The notes: generated from the sequence alone by a model not told the origin. A stretch of DNA of 64,000 nt from Rhodopseudomonas palustris (GCF_034479375.1 NZ_CP140155.1:1240001-1304000), one strand, 5' to 3'. Shown: positions 18,952 to 28,683, numbered from the stretch's first letter. Numbers and translations are program-made.

Positions 18952-20277
18952 TCAGAACCCCGCCACCGTCCCGTGCAGATCATACGCGTCGGCGCGGTCG
19001 ATCTTCGCGGTGACGATTTCGCCGACGCGCAGTGGGCGGCGGCTGGTCAGATAGACGCTGCCGTCGATCTCCGGGGCGTCGGCTTTGGAGCGGCCCTTGG
19101 CGACGGTCGGGCCGATTTCGTCGATGATGATCTGCTGCCGCGTGCCGACCTTGCGCTTCAGCCGCCGCGCCGAGATCGCCTGCTGTCGCGCCATCAACCG
19201 GTTCCAGCGCTCCTGCTTGATCTCGTCCGGCACCTGACCTTCGAGTGCATTCGACGGCGCGCCGGCGACCGGCTCGTATTTGAACGCGCCCAAGCGATCG
19301 ATCTCGGCCTCATTGAGCCAGTCCAGCAGGAACTCGAAATCCCGCTCGGTCTCGCCGGGAAAGCCGACGATGAAGGTCGAGCGCAGCGCCAGATCGGGGC
19401 ACTCCGCGCGCCAGCGCTTGATGCGGTCGAGCGTCTTGTCCTGCGCCGCCGGGCGTTTCATCAGCCGCAGCACGTCGGGGCTGGCGTGCTGGAACGGGAT
19501 GTCGAGATAGGGCAGCACCTTGCCCTCGGTCATCAGCCCGATGACTTCGTCGACATGCGGGTAGGGGTAGACGTAGTGCAATCGCACCCAGGCGCCGAGA
19601 TCGCCGAGTTCGCGGGCCAGATCGATGAATTTGGCGCGGACGCTGCGGTCCTTCCACGGGCTCTCGGCATATTTCAGATCGACGCCGTAAGCAGAGGTGT
19701 CCTGCGAGATCACCAGCAGTTCCTTGACGCCGGCGGCGACCAGCTTCTCGGCCTCGCGCAGCACGTCTGCGGCGGAGCGCGACGCGAGATCGCCGCGCAG
19801 CTTCGGGATGATGCAGAAGCTGCAGCGGTTGTTGCAGCCTTCGGAAATCTTCAAGTACGCGTAGTGCCGCGGCGTCAGCCGGATGCCTTGCTCCGGCACC
19901 AGATCGAGATGCGGATTGTGCAGCGCCGGCTTGGCGCGATGCACCGCGTCGAGCACGCTCTCGTATTGCTGCGGGCCGGTGATCGACAATACGCCGGGAT
20001 AGGCTTTCTCGATCTGCTCCGGCTCGGCGCCCATGCAGCCGGTGACGATGACCTTGCCGTTGGCGGCCATCGCCTCGCCGATCGCGGCGAGCGATTCCTG
20101 CTTGGCGCTGTCGAGGAAGCCGCAGGTGTTGACGATGACGAGATCGGCGCCGTCGTGCTGGCGCGCGAGTTCGTAACCCTCGGCGCGCAGCCGGGTGATG
20201 ATCCGCTCGGAATCCACCAGCGCCTTGGGGCATCCCAGCGAGACAAAACTGATTTTTGGCGCGGCCGCCTGCTGCAT
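18952..20277 (-). CDS. rimO: ribosomal protein uS12 methylthiotransferase RimO
   Basis: RimO adds a methylthio group to a conserved aspartate of ribosomal protein S12. The 441-residue protein has the N-terminal methylthiotransferase domain with three cysteines (C15, C52, C81) for the auxiliary cluster, the radical-SAM motif C148-x3-C152-x2-C155 (CNNRCSFC), and a C-terminal TRAM domain. The start ATG at 20277 gives [20 protein letters not shown], in register with the family. The frame is open further upstream, but that sequence is unconserved. Complete and ordinary. Confidence 0.95.
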   Translation of the reverse strand: MQQAAAPKISFVSLGCPKALVDSERIITRLRAEGYELARQHDGADLVIVNTCGFLDSAKQESLAAIGEAMAANGKVIVTGCMGAEPEQIEKAYPGVLSITGPQQYESVLDAVHRAKPALHNPHLDLVPEQGIRLTPRHYAYLKISEGCNNRCSFCIIPKLRGDLASRSAADVLREAEKLVAAGVKELLVISQDTSAYGVDLKYAESPWKDRSVRAKFIDLARELGDLGAWVRLHYVYPYPHVDEVIGLMTEGKVLPYLDIPFQHASPDVLRLMKRPAAQDKTLDRIKRWRAECPDLALRSTFIVGFPGETERDFEFLLDWLNEAEIDRLGAFKYEPVAGAPSNALEGQVPDEIKQERWNRLMARQQAISARRLKRKVGTRQQIIIDEIGPTVAKGRSKADAPEIDGSVYLTSRRPLRVGEIVTAKIDRADAYDLHGTVAGF

Positions 20278-20505
20278 CGGTTTGAAACTGCCTGATTGAG
20301 GACCCCGAGCTAAACCCCTTCGGCGGCGCTGACAAGGCGGTTCCGGCGGATGGCCCGAGAACGATGTCGCTCCGGCCGGTTCCAAAAGAGGGAATCTTTC
20401 CCGGTTCCGGGACCCGGACGGCATCGGCGTTGTTATTTGGTTGGCCATCTTGCGCGTCGGCGAGATCAGGCTTTCTTGTTCCATTGCGAGCTTGGGAGTC
20501 AAACG

Positions 20506-20652
20506 ATGCGACAGCAGAATCCGGCGATCACCACCAGCCACGCCCGGACGTGGGCCAACCTCCTGCTCGATGCCGACCTGATCGTGCTCGGCGCGGCCAT
20601 CGGTCTAATCGTAGCCGTCGCCTTCGGTACGCCGCATCTGCGGCTATTGTGA
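20506..20652 (+). CDS. small putative membrane protein, 48 residues
   Basis: A short frame starting at the ATG at 20506, preceded by a GGGAG ribosome-binding sequence about 7 bases upstream. The product has a polar N-terminus ([20 protein letters not shown]) followed by one hydrophobic stretch, [15 protein letters not shown], which could span the membrane. I do not recognise a family. It sits between rimO and the LysR gene, with no partner in the same direction. It could be a real small protein or a chance frame in GC-rich DNA; the ribosome-binding site and the single clean helix favour a gene. Confidence 0.4.
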   Translation: MRQQNPAITTSHARTWANLLLDADLIVLGAAIGLIVAVAFGTPHLRLL

Positions 20653-20660
20653 TCGTGGAA

Positions 20661-21575
20661 CTAATCGTGGGATCCGCTGCCAGCCTGGGTTCGGACGAAC
20701 CGCGCCGACGGCGCCAGGGCGGTGTTGGCGAAGTGTCGGACGATCACCCCCGCGAGGGCCTCGGCCGCCGGATTGGCGCGGCGGGCGGAGCGGTACATCA
20801 CCAGATCGACCTTGGGCAGCGCCGGGAAGGTGTCGCCACGCCCCAGCGTGCGCATGCCGGGAAGCACTGAACTCTTTCCCACCACGCTGACCGCGATGCC
20901 CGCGAACACCGCCGCCTGAATGCCGCCGATGCTCTCGCTGATGCAGCGAAGCCGCCAGGTCCGGCCGATACTTTCCAGCGCGGCGAGCCCGAAATCGCGG
21001 AAGATGTTGCCGGGCGGCAGCATCGCCAGTGGCACGGGGTTTTCCAAATGGACCGAGCCGCGTTCCGAGGTCACCCAGACCAGTTCTTCCTGCGCCACCA
21101 GTTCGCCGACCTTGAAAGCGGGCATTCCGGTGACGATCGCGAGATCGATTTCGGCGCGTTCGACGGACGCCATCAGCCGGCTCGACAGCGCGCATCTCAG
21201 CTCGACATTGACGTTGGGATAGGCGCTGCGGAAGTCGGACAGGATGCCCGGCAGCAGGTAGGCCGCATAGAGATCCGGCATGCCGAGCACCACCATGCCG
21301 TCGAGCTTGGGCGCGGCGAGACGGGAGCGTAGTTCGTCCTGCAGACCCATGATGGTGCGGGCATAGCCGAGAACGAGTTCGCCGTGGTTGGTCAGCACCA
21401 GCTTGCGCCCGACCTTGGTGAACAGCGGCGCGCCGGTGGCTTCCTGAAGCCGGTTGAGCTGCAGGCTGACCGCGGGCTGGGTCCGTCCCAGCCGGCGTGA
21501 GGTTTCCGAGAAACTGCCGGTCTGAACCAGGACGATGAAGGTCTGCAACAGGCGGAGATCGAGCGGAGCGAGCAT
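20661..21575 (-). CDS. LysR-family transcriptional regulator
   Basis: A 304-residue LysR regulator: N-terminal winged helix-turn-helix with LLQTFIVLVQTGSFSETSRR and RTQPAVSLQLNRLQ (about 9-44), then a periplasmic-binding-protein-like effector domain. I chose the ATG at 21575 because the conserved LysR start aligns there. It is divergent from the sulfonate/taurine-type importer genes with about 100 bp between starts, the usual arrangement of a LysR regulator with its target. The effector is probably the imported compound or a product of it (inference). Confidence 0.88.
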   Translation of the reverse strand: MLAPLDLRLLQTFIVLVQTGSFSETSRRLGRTQPAVSLQLNRLQEATGAPLFTKVGRKLVLTNHGELVLGYARTIMGLQDELRSRLAAPKLDGMVVLGMPDLYAAYLLPGILSDFRSAYPNVNVELRCALSSRLMASVERAEIDLAIVTGMPAFKVGELVAQEELVWVTSERGSVHLENPVPLAMLPPGNIFRDFGLAALESIGRTWRLRCISESIGGIQAAVFAGIAVSVVGKSSVLPGMRTLGRGDTFPALPKVDLVMYRSARRANPAAEALAGVIVRHFANTALAPSARFVRTQAGSGSHD

Positions 21576-21593
21576 CGTTCTATTAAGGCAGCT

Positions 21594-21606
21594 TATCAAA
21601 CCGATA
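21594..21606. promoter_or_regulatory. candidate LysR operator (T-N11-A)
   Basis: TATCAAACCGATA has perfect TATC/GATA arms around 5 bp and fits the T-N11-A LysR consensus. It lies 19 bp upstream of the LysR start and about 74 bp upstream of the importer start, where autoregulation and activation would both be possible. Confidence 0.4.
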
Positions 21607-21679
21607 TAAACAATAAATTTCTGATGTTGTTGCGTCGCACCTACAGTTGCTTTGCCGGAATGCAGCAGCGAGGATCGCC

Positions 21680-22636
21680 ATGCCAACCACATCCAGACGG
21701 AACTTCATTCGCCTCGCGGCCGCCGCGACCGCGCTCGCCTCGACGAGCGTCAGAGCGCTCGCGGCCGATCGCGTCATCAAGGTCGGGACGCTGAAGCTGA
21801 TCCACGGCATCACCCCGTATTTCTATGAAAAGTTCACGCCGGCCGGCTTCAAGATCGAGGTGATCCCGTTCGAAAGCCCGACCGACGGCAAGAACGCGGT
21901 GGTCACCGGCTCGGTCGATTTCGGCATCTTCGGCCTGGCGGCGGCGACGCTCGGCGGCGCCAATGGCGAGCCGGTGGTGGTGGTCGGCGCCGCCTGCAAC
22001 CGCGGCATGGCGGTGGTTGCCGGCAAGGATTCGGGCATCAACAGCATCAAGGACCTCAAGGGCAAGAAGGTCGCGATCTGGCCGGGATCGACCCAGGAGG
22101 TCGTGATCCTCGACCGTCTCAGCGCCGAAGGCATGACCATCAAGGACATCGAGGCCGTCCGGGTCTCGTTCAGCGACATGGCGCCGGCGCTCGCGCGCGG
22201 CGACATCGCCGCCTATGTCGGCGCCGAACCCGCGGCCGGCATCAGCCTCGCCAACGGCGTCGGCAAGATCGTCGAGTACCCGTATTCGACCCCGACCGGC
22301 TCGCTCAACATGGTGCTGAGCACGCGCCGTGAACTGATCGAAAAGGACCCCGAACTGATCCGCACGCTGCTGAAGATCCACCGCAAGGCCAGCGAATTCG
22401 CCATGGGCGATCGCGACGCGTTCACCGCGATGGCGATGCAGAAGCTCGGGCAGCAGCGCCCGTCGATCGAGCAGGCGGCGCCGAATGTCGAGCTGACCTG
22501 GAACATCGACGATCTGTTTCTGAAACAGGCGCAATATTACGGTTCGCAGATGCTGGCGAAGAAGCAGATCCGGCAGTTGCCGGACTACACGACCTTCATC
22601 GACCCCAGCTTCGTCAAAGCCATCTCGGCGTCGTGA
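21680..22636 (+). CDS. ABC importer substrate-binding protein, SsuA/TauA/NMT1-like
   Basis: A 318-residue periplasmic binding protein of the NMT1/THI5-like group, which serves importers for sulfonates, taurine, nitrate and pyrimidine precursors. A twin-arginine-like signal (SRRNFIRLAAAATALA, residues 6-21) suggests Tat export of the folded protein. The mature part has DFGIFGLAAATLGG and LKGKKVAIWPGSTQE, typical of the group. The ATG at 21680 is preceded by GAGGA at suitable spacing. It is the first gene of a tight unit with permease, ATPase and hydrolase. The true substrate is not evident. Confidence 0.85.
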   Translation: MPTTSRRNFIRLAAAATALASTSVRALAADRVIKVGTLKLIHGITPYFYEKFTPAGFKIEVIPFESPTDGKNAVVTGSVDFGIFGLAAATLGGANGEPVVVVGAACNRGMAVVAGKDSGINSIKDLKGKKVAIWPGSTQEVVILDRLSAEGMTIKDIEAVRVSFSDMAPALARGDIAAYVGAEPAAGISLANGVGKIVEYPYSTPTGSLNMVLSTRRELIEKDPELIRTLLKIHRKASEFAMGDRDAFTAMAMQKLGQQRPSIEQAAPNVELTWNIDDLFLKQAQYYGSQMLAKKQIRQLPDYTTFIDPSFVKAISAS

Positions 22637-23547
22637 GCTCCGCGATGAGTCTCGAGGGCACCATCTCCCGGCCTGATCTCGGCGGAGCCAAAGCGACCAC
22701 CCCGGTCGCCGCGGCTCCGGTCGCGGCCGGCCGGGCCCAACCGCGGCTGCGCGGCCGCTCTTTCGCCGTGAGGCTGCGCAGCATCGCACTCGCCGTCGTG
22801 GTGCCGCTCGGCCTGCTGCTGTTGTGGGACGTGCTGGTGCGCTGGACCGGCACGCGATTGGTGCCGCCGCCGTCCGGCGTCGCCGTGATGATGTGGGACT
22901 TCGCGTTCGGCGGGATCTATGACGACGCCTACAGCGGCAGCCTGCCGATCCATTTCTGGAAATCGGTGCAGCGGGTCTATGGCGGCTTCCTTTTGGCCGC
23001 GCTGGTCGGAATCCCTCTGGGGCTGATGATCGGCCGGATTCCGCTGCTGCGCGCGATGCTCGATCCGACGCTGTCGCTGTTGCGGCCGATCCCGGTCACC
23101 GCCTGGCTGCCGCTGTCGATGATCTTCTTCGGCCTCGGTCCGAAATCGGCGGTGTTCCTGGTCTTCCTCGGCGCGTTCTATCCGATCCTGCTGAATACGA
23201 TCTTCGGGGTGAAATCGGTCGACGCACGGCTGTTCGAGGCGGCGGGTATGCTGGGCTGCCGCGGCCCGCAATTGTTCCGCGCCGTGGTGCTGCCGGCGGC
23301 GCTGCCCAGCATCTTCAACGGCCTGCGTCTCGGCGCTTCCTTCGCCTGGATCCTGATCGTGGTCGGCGAGATGACCGGTGTGCCGGAAGGGCTCGGCGCG
23401 GTCATCATGGACGGCCGCACGCTGTCGCGCACCGACCTCGTCATCACCGGCATGATCATCATCGGCATCACCGGATTCCTGTCCGATCGGATTCTGGTGC
23501 TGCTCAGCAATTACTTCCTTCGCTGGAGTCCGCAGCATCATGCTTGA
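22633..23547 (+). CDS. ABC importer permease, SsuC/TauC-like
   Basis: An inner-membrane permease of 304 residues with about six membrane helices. The cytoplasmic EAA loop that contacts the ATPase is seen as EAAGMLGCRGPQLFRAVVLP. A non-conserved N-terminal tail of some 45 residues precedes the first helix. The GTG at 22633 overlaps the stop of the binding-protein gene (GTGA), consistent with translational coupling; an ATG at 22645 is the alternative start. It belongs with the flanking binding protein and ATPase genes. Confidence 0.88.
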   Translation: MSSAMSLEGTISRPDLGGAKATTPVAAAPVAAGRAQPRLRGRSFAVRLRSIALAVVVPLGLLLLWDVLVRWTGTRLVPPPSGVAVMMWDFAFGGIYDDAYSGSLPIHFWKSVQRVYGGFLLAALVGIPLGLMIGRIPLLRAMLDPTLSLLRPIPVTAWLPLSMIFFGLGPKSAVFLVFLGAFYPILLNTIFGVKSVDARLFEAAGMLGCRGPQLFRAVVLPAALPSIFNGLRLGASFAWILIVVGEMTGVPEGLGAVIMDGRTLSRTDLVITGMIIIGITGFLSDRILVLLSNYFLRWSPQHHA

Positions 23548-24358
23548 TCATTCCGCCGTCCGCGGCGCATCGCCTGTGATCCTCGAGGTCGGCGACCTCA
23601 ACAAGATCTACGAGGCCTCGAACGGTCCGGTCGAGGCGCTGCGCGGCGCCAATCTGACGGTCCGCAAGGGCGAGTTCATCTGCCTGCTCGGCGCTTCCGG
23701 CTGCGGCAAATCCACCTTGCTGCGGATCATCGCGGGATTCGAGACCGCAACGGAGGGCTCGGTCGCGGTCTATGGCTGCAAGGTCGACGGCCCCGGCCCC
23801 GATCGCGGCATGGTGTTTCAGGACTACGCCCTGTTCCCATGGCTGACGGTGCGGGAGAATATCGGTTTCGGACCGAGCCATCGCCGGATCGCGCCGAAGG
23901 AAGTGGCCAAGCTCACCGAGAAATTCATGGCGATGGTCGGGCTGTCCGCATTCGCCGATCGCTATCCGCATCAATTGTCCGGCGGCATGAAACAGCGCGT
24001 CGCGATCGCGCGGGTGCTGGCGAACGACGCCGACATTCTGCTGATGGACGAACCATTCGGCGCGCTCGACGCGCTGACGCGCAGCACGCTGCAGGAGGAA
24101 CTGATCGAGCTGTGGCGGACCACCCGGCTGACGGTGATCTTCGTGACGCATTCGGTGGAGGAGGCGGTGCTGCTCGCGGACCGGGTGGTGGTGATGTCGG
24201 CCGGGCCGGGCCGGATCGATTGCGAGGTCGACATCGACCTGCCGCGCCCCCGGGATGTGGCGTCGCTGGAGTTCAACGCTCTGCGTCGCGACGTCACCAA
24301 GCGACTGACGAGCCATCTCGCCGGCAAGCAGCCGGCTGCGGCGACGGCGGATTCCTGA
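23540..24358 (+). CDS. ABC importer ATP-binding protein, SsuB/TauB-like
   Basis: The 272-residue ATPase subunit has all expected motifs: Walker A GASGCGKST (51-59), Q-loop VFQDYALFPW, signature LSGGMKQR, Walker B LLMDEPFGALD, and switch histidine FVTHSVEEA. It resembles the nitrate/sulfonate/taurine subgroup. Its start overlaps the permease gene by 8 bp, so the three subunits are one transcription unit, probably driven from the region upstream of 21680 under the LysR protein. Confidence 0.92.
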   Translation: MLDHSAVRGASPVILEVGDLNKIYEASNGPVEALRGANLTVRKGEFICLLGASGCGKSTLLRIIAGFETATEGSVAVYGCKVDGPGPDRGMVFQDYALFPWLTVRENIGFGPSHRRIAPKEVAKLTEKFMAMVGLSAFADRYPHQLSGGMKQRVAIARVLANDADILLMDEPFGALDALTRSTLQEELIELWRTTRLTVIFVTHSVEEAVLLADRVVVMSAGPGRIDCEVDIDLPRPRDVASLEFNALRRDVTKRLTSHLAGKQPAAATADS

Positions 24359-24359
24359 A

Positions 24360-25214
24360 TTGACCGTCTCAGTGCAGGATGAGGCGAAAGCCGTTTTTCG
24401 CGGCATGGACCGCGCGACGCTCGACGCGGCCTACAACAACAGCGCGGCTGTCGCCGACAGTCCGCTCTGGCTGGAGCAGTGGCGCGCACGCAGCGCTGTC
24501 CGCCGGGCCGCCCCGCGCGCCCGGCTGGATCTGGCTTATGGCGACAAGGAGCGAACGTCGCTCGATTACTTCGCCGCCGGGGTCTCCGGCGCACCATTGC
24601 TGGTGTTCCTGCACGGCGGCTATTGGCAGCGCAACAGCAAGGAGATGTTCTCCTTCGTGGCGGATGGCCCGAACGCGCGCGGCGTCGATGTCGCCGTGGT
24701 GGGCTACACGCTGGCGCCGGCCGCGCGACTGTCCGAGATCGTCGGCGAGATCGATCAGGCGCTGGATTTTCTCGTCGCCGATGCCGATCGGTTTGGCTTT
24801 GACCGGCGACGGCTCGTGGTCGGCGGCTGGTCCGCCGGCGGCCATCTGGCGTCGGTCGCCAGCGCTCGTCCCGCGGTCAGCGGCGCGCTGTGCATCAGCG
24901 GCATCTTCGACCTGGAGCCGATCGCGCTGTGCTATCTCAATGATCTGTTGCGACTGGACCGGCAGGAAATCGAACAACTGAGTCCGCTTCGCCGCATCCA
25001 TGCCGGCGCGGCGCCGCAAAGTCTCGTGGTGGGCGGCGATGAACTGCCCGAGTTGCGGCGGCAATCGGCGGACTACGCCGAGGTCGCGCGCCGCTTCGGA
25101 CTGCCGGTCAGGTTGCGGACGCTGCCCGGGCATCATCACTTTTCGATGCTGGACGAACTAGCCGGCGCCGACGGCGCCTTGACCTCCGAACTGCTGAGCC
25201 TGCTCGGCGAGTAG
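24360..25214 (+). CDS. alpha/beta hydrolase, kynurenine formamidase/esterase-like
   Basis: A 284-residue alpha/beta hydrolase. The oxyanion motif HGGYW (85-89) and nucleophile motif GWSAGG (Ser158) are typical of the arylformamidase/esterase group. Likely acid and base are Asp227 (GGDELPE) and a histidine in GHHHF (258-261). The start is a TTG one base after the ATPase gene's stop, so the hydrolase belongs to the importer operon and probably acts on the imported compound, cleaving an amide or ester. True kynurenine formamidase activity is unlikely to be inferable, since no kynureninase or tryptophan dioxygenase gene is near. Confidence 0.8.
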   Translation: MTVSVQDEAKAVFRGMDRATLDAAYNNSAAVADSPLWLEQWRARSAVRRAAPRARLDLAYGDKERTSLDYFAAGVSGAPLLVFLHGGYWQRNSKEMFSFVADGPNARGVDVAVVGYTLAPAARLSEIVGEIDQALDFLVADADRFGFDRRRLVVGGWSAGGHLASVASARPAVSGALCISGIFDLEPIALCYLNDLLRLDRQEIEQLSPLRRIHAGAAPQSLVVGGDELPELRRQSADYAEVARRFGLPVRLRTLPGHHHFSMLDELAGADGALTSELLSLLGE

Positions 25215-25224
25215 CGGGCTCAGG

Positions 25225-25989
25225 TCACGGTTGGGCGAACGGCGCGACTTTGATGCCGTTGTCCTCGAGCGTCTGCCTGACGCCGCGGGCGATCGCCACC
25301 GCGCCCGTGGTGTCGCCGTGAATGCACACGGTGTCGGTGCGCATCTTGATGACCTTGCCGGTCACCGACACCACGGCGCCGTCCTGCGCCATCCGCAGCA
25401 CCCGCTCGGCGATGACGGCCGGATCGTGCAGCACGGCGCCGGGTTTGCGACGCGAGACGAGATTGCCGTCATCCTCATAGGCGCGATCGGCGAACACTTC
25501 GTGCGCCATCTCCAGGCCGGCGGCGTCGCCGGCATCGACCAGCTTCGAATTCGCCAGCACCACGAAGATCAGCGTCGGATCGACGGCCTTGATCGCGGCG
25601 GCGATCGCCCGCGCGGTCATGTCGTCCTCGCAGGCGACGTTGGACAGCGCGCCGTGCGCCTTCACATGGGTGACCTTGTGTCCCGCCAGCGATGCGACCG
25701 CCTGCAGTGCGCCGATCTGATAGGCCACGAGGTTTTCGATCTCGGCCGCGGTGATGCCCGGCACCGGGCGACGGCCGAAGCCATGCAGATCGCGAAAGCC
25801 CGGATGCGCGCCGATCGCAACGCCATGCGCCTTCGCCATCGCGACCGTCTTGTGCATGATGTCCGGATCGCCGGCGTGGAAGCCGCAGGCGACGTTGACG
25901 CTGGTGGCGATGCGCATCATCGCCGCATCGTCGCCCATGCTCCACGCGCCGAAACCTTCACCGAGGTCGCAGTTCAGATCGATCTTCAT
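25225..25989 (-). CDS. pxpA: 5-oxoprolinase subunit PxpA (LamB/YcsF family)
   Basis: PxpA, with PxpB and PxpC, hydrolyses 5-oxoproline (pyroglutamate) to glutamate using ATP. The 254-residue protein starts [19 protein letters not shown] and has the conserved [11 protein letters not shown] motif and VKAHGALSN. It is the last gene of the minus-strand unit pxpB-pxpC-pxpA, starting 25 bp after pxpC ends. Its end is only 10 bp from the convergent hydrolase gene. Length and motifs are normal. Confidence 0.93.
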   Translation of the reverse strand: MKIDLNCDLGEGFGAWSMGDDAAMMRIATSVNVACGFHAGDPDIMHKTVAMAKAHGVAIGAHPGFRDLHGFGRRPVPGITAAEIENLVAYQIGALQAVASLAGHKVTHVKAHGALSNVACEDDMTARAIAAAIKAVDPTLIFVVLANSKLVDAGDAAGLEMAHEVFADRAYEDDGNLVSRRKPGAVLHDPAVIAERVLRMAQDGAVVSVTGKVIKMRTDTVCIHGDTTGAVAIARGVRQTLEDNGIKVAPFAQP

Positions 25990-26014
25990 CCTACGTCATC
26001 TCCTTGAAGCGATC

Positions 26015-27022
26015 TCAGGCGTCGAGCGCGTTGGTGACTGCACCGGCGACGTTGGCCGTGAGCAGCGCGTCGAGGTCGAGCCTCGCATGATGCGCGTCCT
26101 GCAGTCGATCGGGCAGGGCGCGGATCAGCCCGGCTATGATGCGGTACTCGGCCTGCGCCTCGTCCACGCTCACCGACTTGAAGCGGAACGGCCGCCCGGG
26201 CTGAAGCTGCGCAAGGCGACAGAGATCGGCCGTGATCACCGTTGCGATTTTCGGATAGCCGCCGCTGGTGCCGCGATCGGGCATCAGCACGATGGGCTGG
26301 CCATTGCCGGGAACCTGAATGCTGCCGTCGACGGTGCCGTCGGAGACGATGTTGTGGCCGTGCAGATGGCGGATTTCCGGACCTTCGAGGCGATAGCCCA
26401 TCCGGTCGCTGGTCGCCGACACTTTCCACTCGCTGGCGAGGAAGGTCGCGACGGCGTCGCCGAATTCGTCGTCCTGTGGGCCCAGCACGACGCGGATCGG
26501 CCCGTCGGGCGGCTTCGGCAGATCGAGGCGACGTTCGGACGCGACGGCTGCCGACGCGGCCGGGATGGCGTCGCCGGCCTGCAGCGGGCGCGGGTAGGGA
26601 CTGCCGAGGCCGGCGCGGGCGTTGACCGAGAGACTGCCGAACATCGGCTCACCACCGATGCCTCCCGCGATCGCCAGATAGCTGAACACTTGGCTGCGCG
26701 CGATTCCCAACGTCAAAGTCTCTCCGTCGGCGAGCAGAAACGACTCGCCAAGTCCGATCGCGCAGCCATCGATCGCGGCGGGCCGCTCCGCGCCGGTCAG
26801 CGCCAGACGCACCGCGCCGTCGCGTGCGGTGAATGATGCGCCGAGCGGCCCCAATTCGATCGCGGCCGCGAACGCGTCGTTGCCGACCAGCACATTTGCG
26901 GCGGCGAGCGACAAACGATCCATCGCGCCGCTCGGCGTCAGCCCGTAGCGTTGCGCGCCGTGGCGTCCCGCATCCTGCACGGAGCTCGCCGGGCCGACAT
27001 TGTCGATCAGAAGTTTGCTCAT
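26015..27022 (-). CDS. pxpC: 5-oxoprolinase subunit PxpC (KipA-like carboxyltransferase fold)
   Basis: PxpC is the larger cyclophilin-like/carboxyltransferase-fold subunit of the ATP-dependent 5-oxoprolinase. The 335-residue protein starts MSKLLIDNVGPASSVQDAGR and contains GLTPSGAMDRLSLAAANVLVG, GSFTARDGAVRLALTG-like core sequence and the SDRMGYRLEGP stretch conserved in the family. The ATG at 27022 overlaps the pxpB stop by 4 bp (ATGA), so the two subunits are translationally coupled. The frame is open upstream but runs inside pxpB. Confidence 0.92.
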   Translation of the reverse strand: MSKLLIDNVGPASSVQDAGRHGAQRYGLTPSGAMDRLSLAAANVLVGNDAFAAAIELGPLGASFTARDGAVRLALTGAERPAAIDGCAIGLGESFLLADGETLTLGIARSQVFSYLAIAGGIGGEPMFGSLSVNARAGLGSPYPRPLQAGDAIPAASAAVASERRLDLPKPPDGPIRVVLGPQDDEFGDAVATFLASEWKVSATSDRMGYRLEGPEIRHLHGHNIVSDGTVDGSIQVPGNGQPIVLMPDRGTSGGYPKIATVITADLCRLAQLQPGRPFRFKSVSVDEAQAEYRIIAGLIRALPDRLQDAHHARLDLDALLTANVAGAVTNALDA

Positions 27023-27747
27023 GACGCCGACAACTCGGCGACGATTTCGCCGTGCGCGGCGGCGCGATCCTGTTCGGCGAATTCCCTGGCGTCGATCCGG
27101 ACGAAGCTGACGGCGTCTCCGGGCTCGAGCAGGAAGACCGGATCGCGATGCAAGTGATAAGTCCTGACCGGCGTGCGCCCCAGCAGATGCCAACCGCTCG
27201 GGCCGGGCAGGCATTGCACGCCCGTCTGCACGCCGCCGACCGAGATCGTACCCGCGGGTGTGAGCAGGCGGGGCGCTTGTCGTCGTGGAATGGCGAGCGC
27301 CGGATCGAGTCCGGACAGATACGACCAGCCCGGCGTGAAACCGATCATCGCGACGCGATATTCGCCGCCGGCGTGGCGCGCGACCAGATCGTCCGGTGTG
27401 ATCTTCAGCATGGCGGCGGCGTCCTCGAGATCGACGCCGTGTTCGCCGCCATAGCAGACCGGAATCCGCCAGCGCCGTTTCGCGGTCGTCGCCGCTTCGA
27501 TATGTGACCGCGCCAGCGCCGATAATTGCTCGGCGAGTGCCTCAAAACCGATCTGCTCCGGATCGTAGTGCACCAGCAGCGAGCGATAGGTCGGCACCGT
27601 CTCTCGCACGCCGGCGATCGCGTGCTGCGCCAGCAGGCCGTCGAGCGCAAGCACGCGCTGATTGGCCTCGGTGCTGATCTCGCGGCCGAAATCGACCGTG
27701 ATCGCGGCGTCGCCGCTCGGCAGCATGCGTGGAGGGGTGAGCGCCAT
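27019..27747 (-). CDS. pxpB: 5-oxoprolinase subunit PxpB (KipI-like)
   Basis: PxpB is the KipI-like subunit of 5-oxoprolinase. The 242-residue protein has the N-terminal LPSGDAAITVDFG and the C-terminal cyclophilin-like domain with IGFTPGWSYLSGLDP and the TPAGTISVGGVQTGVQ motif that follows. It is the first gene of the pxpB-pxpC-pxpA unit, with its promoter in the 222-bp gap that also serves the divergent RraA-like gene. Homologous KipI in Bacillus inhibits sporulation kinase KinA, but the adjacent pxpA and pxpC point to the metabolic role. Confidence 0.92.
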   Translation of the reverse strand: MALTPPRMLPSGDAAITVDFGREISTEANQRVLALDGLLAQHAIAGVRETVPTYRSLLVHYDPEQIGFEALAEQLSALARSHIEAATTAKRRWRIPVCYGGEHGVDLEDAAAMLKITPDDLVARHAGGEYRVAMIGFTPGWSYLSGLDPALAIPRRQAPRLLTPAGTISVGGVQTGVQCLPGPSGWHLLGRTPVRTYHLHRDPVFLLEPGDAVSFVRIDAREFAEQDRAAAHGEIVAELSAS

Positions 27748-27969
27748 ATCCCTGAGATCTCATCACTGCGAGCTTCAGCCATAGCCTGTTTCTCGCGTGC
27801 GCGAAAATCAACTCCTACTCATCGTGTTTGCGATAACACTCCGTCGGGACGGGCGATAAGGTGTGGTGATCAGTCGTTCCGCGGTGGGCTGCCGAGCGCG
27901 GCATGCGGCTTGACGGCGGAGGTCGCGCCAGCAAGATGCGGTGCAAATCTCTCGAGGAGCTGCTCGTCC

Positions 27970-28683
27970 ATGTCACTGACCCCCGACGCCATCGCCACCC
28001 TCGCGCGCGTGTCGACCGCGACCATCACCACGGTGTTGTTGAAGAAGGGGCTGCGCAATGTCTGGCTGCGGGGCGCGCGGCCGCTGCGGCCGGGCCAGCC
28101 GCGGCTGGTCGGCGAGGCGTTCACGCTGCGCTTCGTGCCGGCGCGCGAAGACCTCGCCACGCCGGAATCGTGGGCCTCGCCGATCTCGACCCGGGCCGCG
28201 ATCGAGGCGATGCCCGAAGGCTGCATCGCCGTGATCGATGCGATGGGCGTCAGCGACGCCGGCGTGTTCGGCGACATTCTGTGTGCGCGGATGGTGAAGC
28301 GCGGCATGACGGCGCTGGTCACCGACGGCGTGGTGCGCGATCTGGAAGGCGTGCTCGGGACCGGGCTGCCGGTGTGGTGCAACGGCGCCGCCGCGCCGCC
28401 GTCCGTCGCCGGTCTCACTTTCGTCGGCTGGGGCGAGCCGATCGCCTGCGGCGGGGTCGCGGTGTTCCCGAAGGACATCATCGTCGCCGACCAGGACGGC
28501 GTGGTGCTGATCCCGCAGGCGCTGCTCGACCACGTGCTGGCCGAGGGCCCGGAGCAGGAGCGGATGGAAGGCTGGATCGTCGAGGAGGTCAACAACGGCG
28601 CTGTGCTGCCGGGGCTGTATCCGATGAACGCCGAAACCAAGGCCCGCTATGCCGCGTTCAAGGAAAAGGCCGGCAAGGCGTAA
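27970..28683 (+). CDS. RraA-like protein (HMG/CHA aldolase family)
   Basis: A 237-residue protein of the RraA/HMG-aldolase family. The conserved metal- and substrate-binding sequence is seen as TDGVVRDLEGV, followed by CGGVAVFPKDIIVADQDGVV. Family members either cleave 4-hydroxy-4-methyl-2-oxoglutarate/4-carboxy-4-hydroxy-2-oxoadipate or bind RNase E. It is longer than E. coli RraA (about 160 residues), which favours a metabolic aldolase-like role. The ATG at 27970 has GAGGAG upstream. A cupin gene follows 20 bp later and the two are probably cotranscribed. Confidence 0.82.
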   Translation: MSLTPDAIATLARVSTATITTVLLKKGLRNVWLRGARPLRPGQPRLVGEAFTLRFVPAREDLATPESWASPISTRAAIEAMPEGCIAVIDAMGVSDAGVFGDILCARMVKRGMTALVTDGVVRDLEGVLGTGLPVWCNGAAAPPSVAGLTFVGWGEPIACGGVAVFPKDIIVADQDGVVLIPQALLDHVLAEGPEQERMEGWIVEEVNNGAVLPGLYPMNAETKARYAAFKEKAGKA

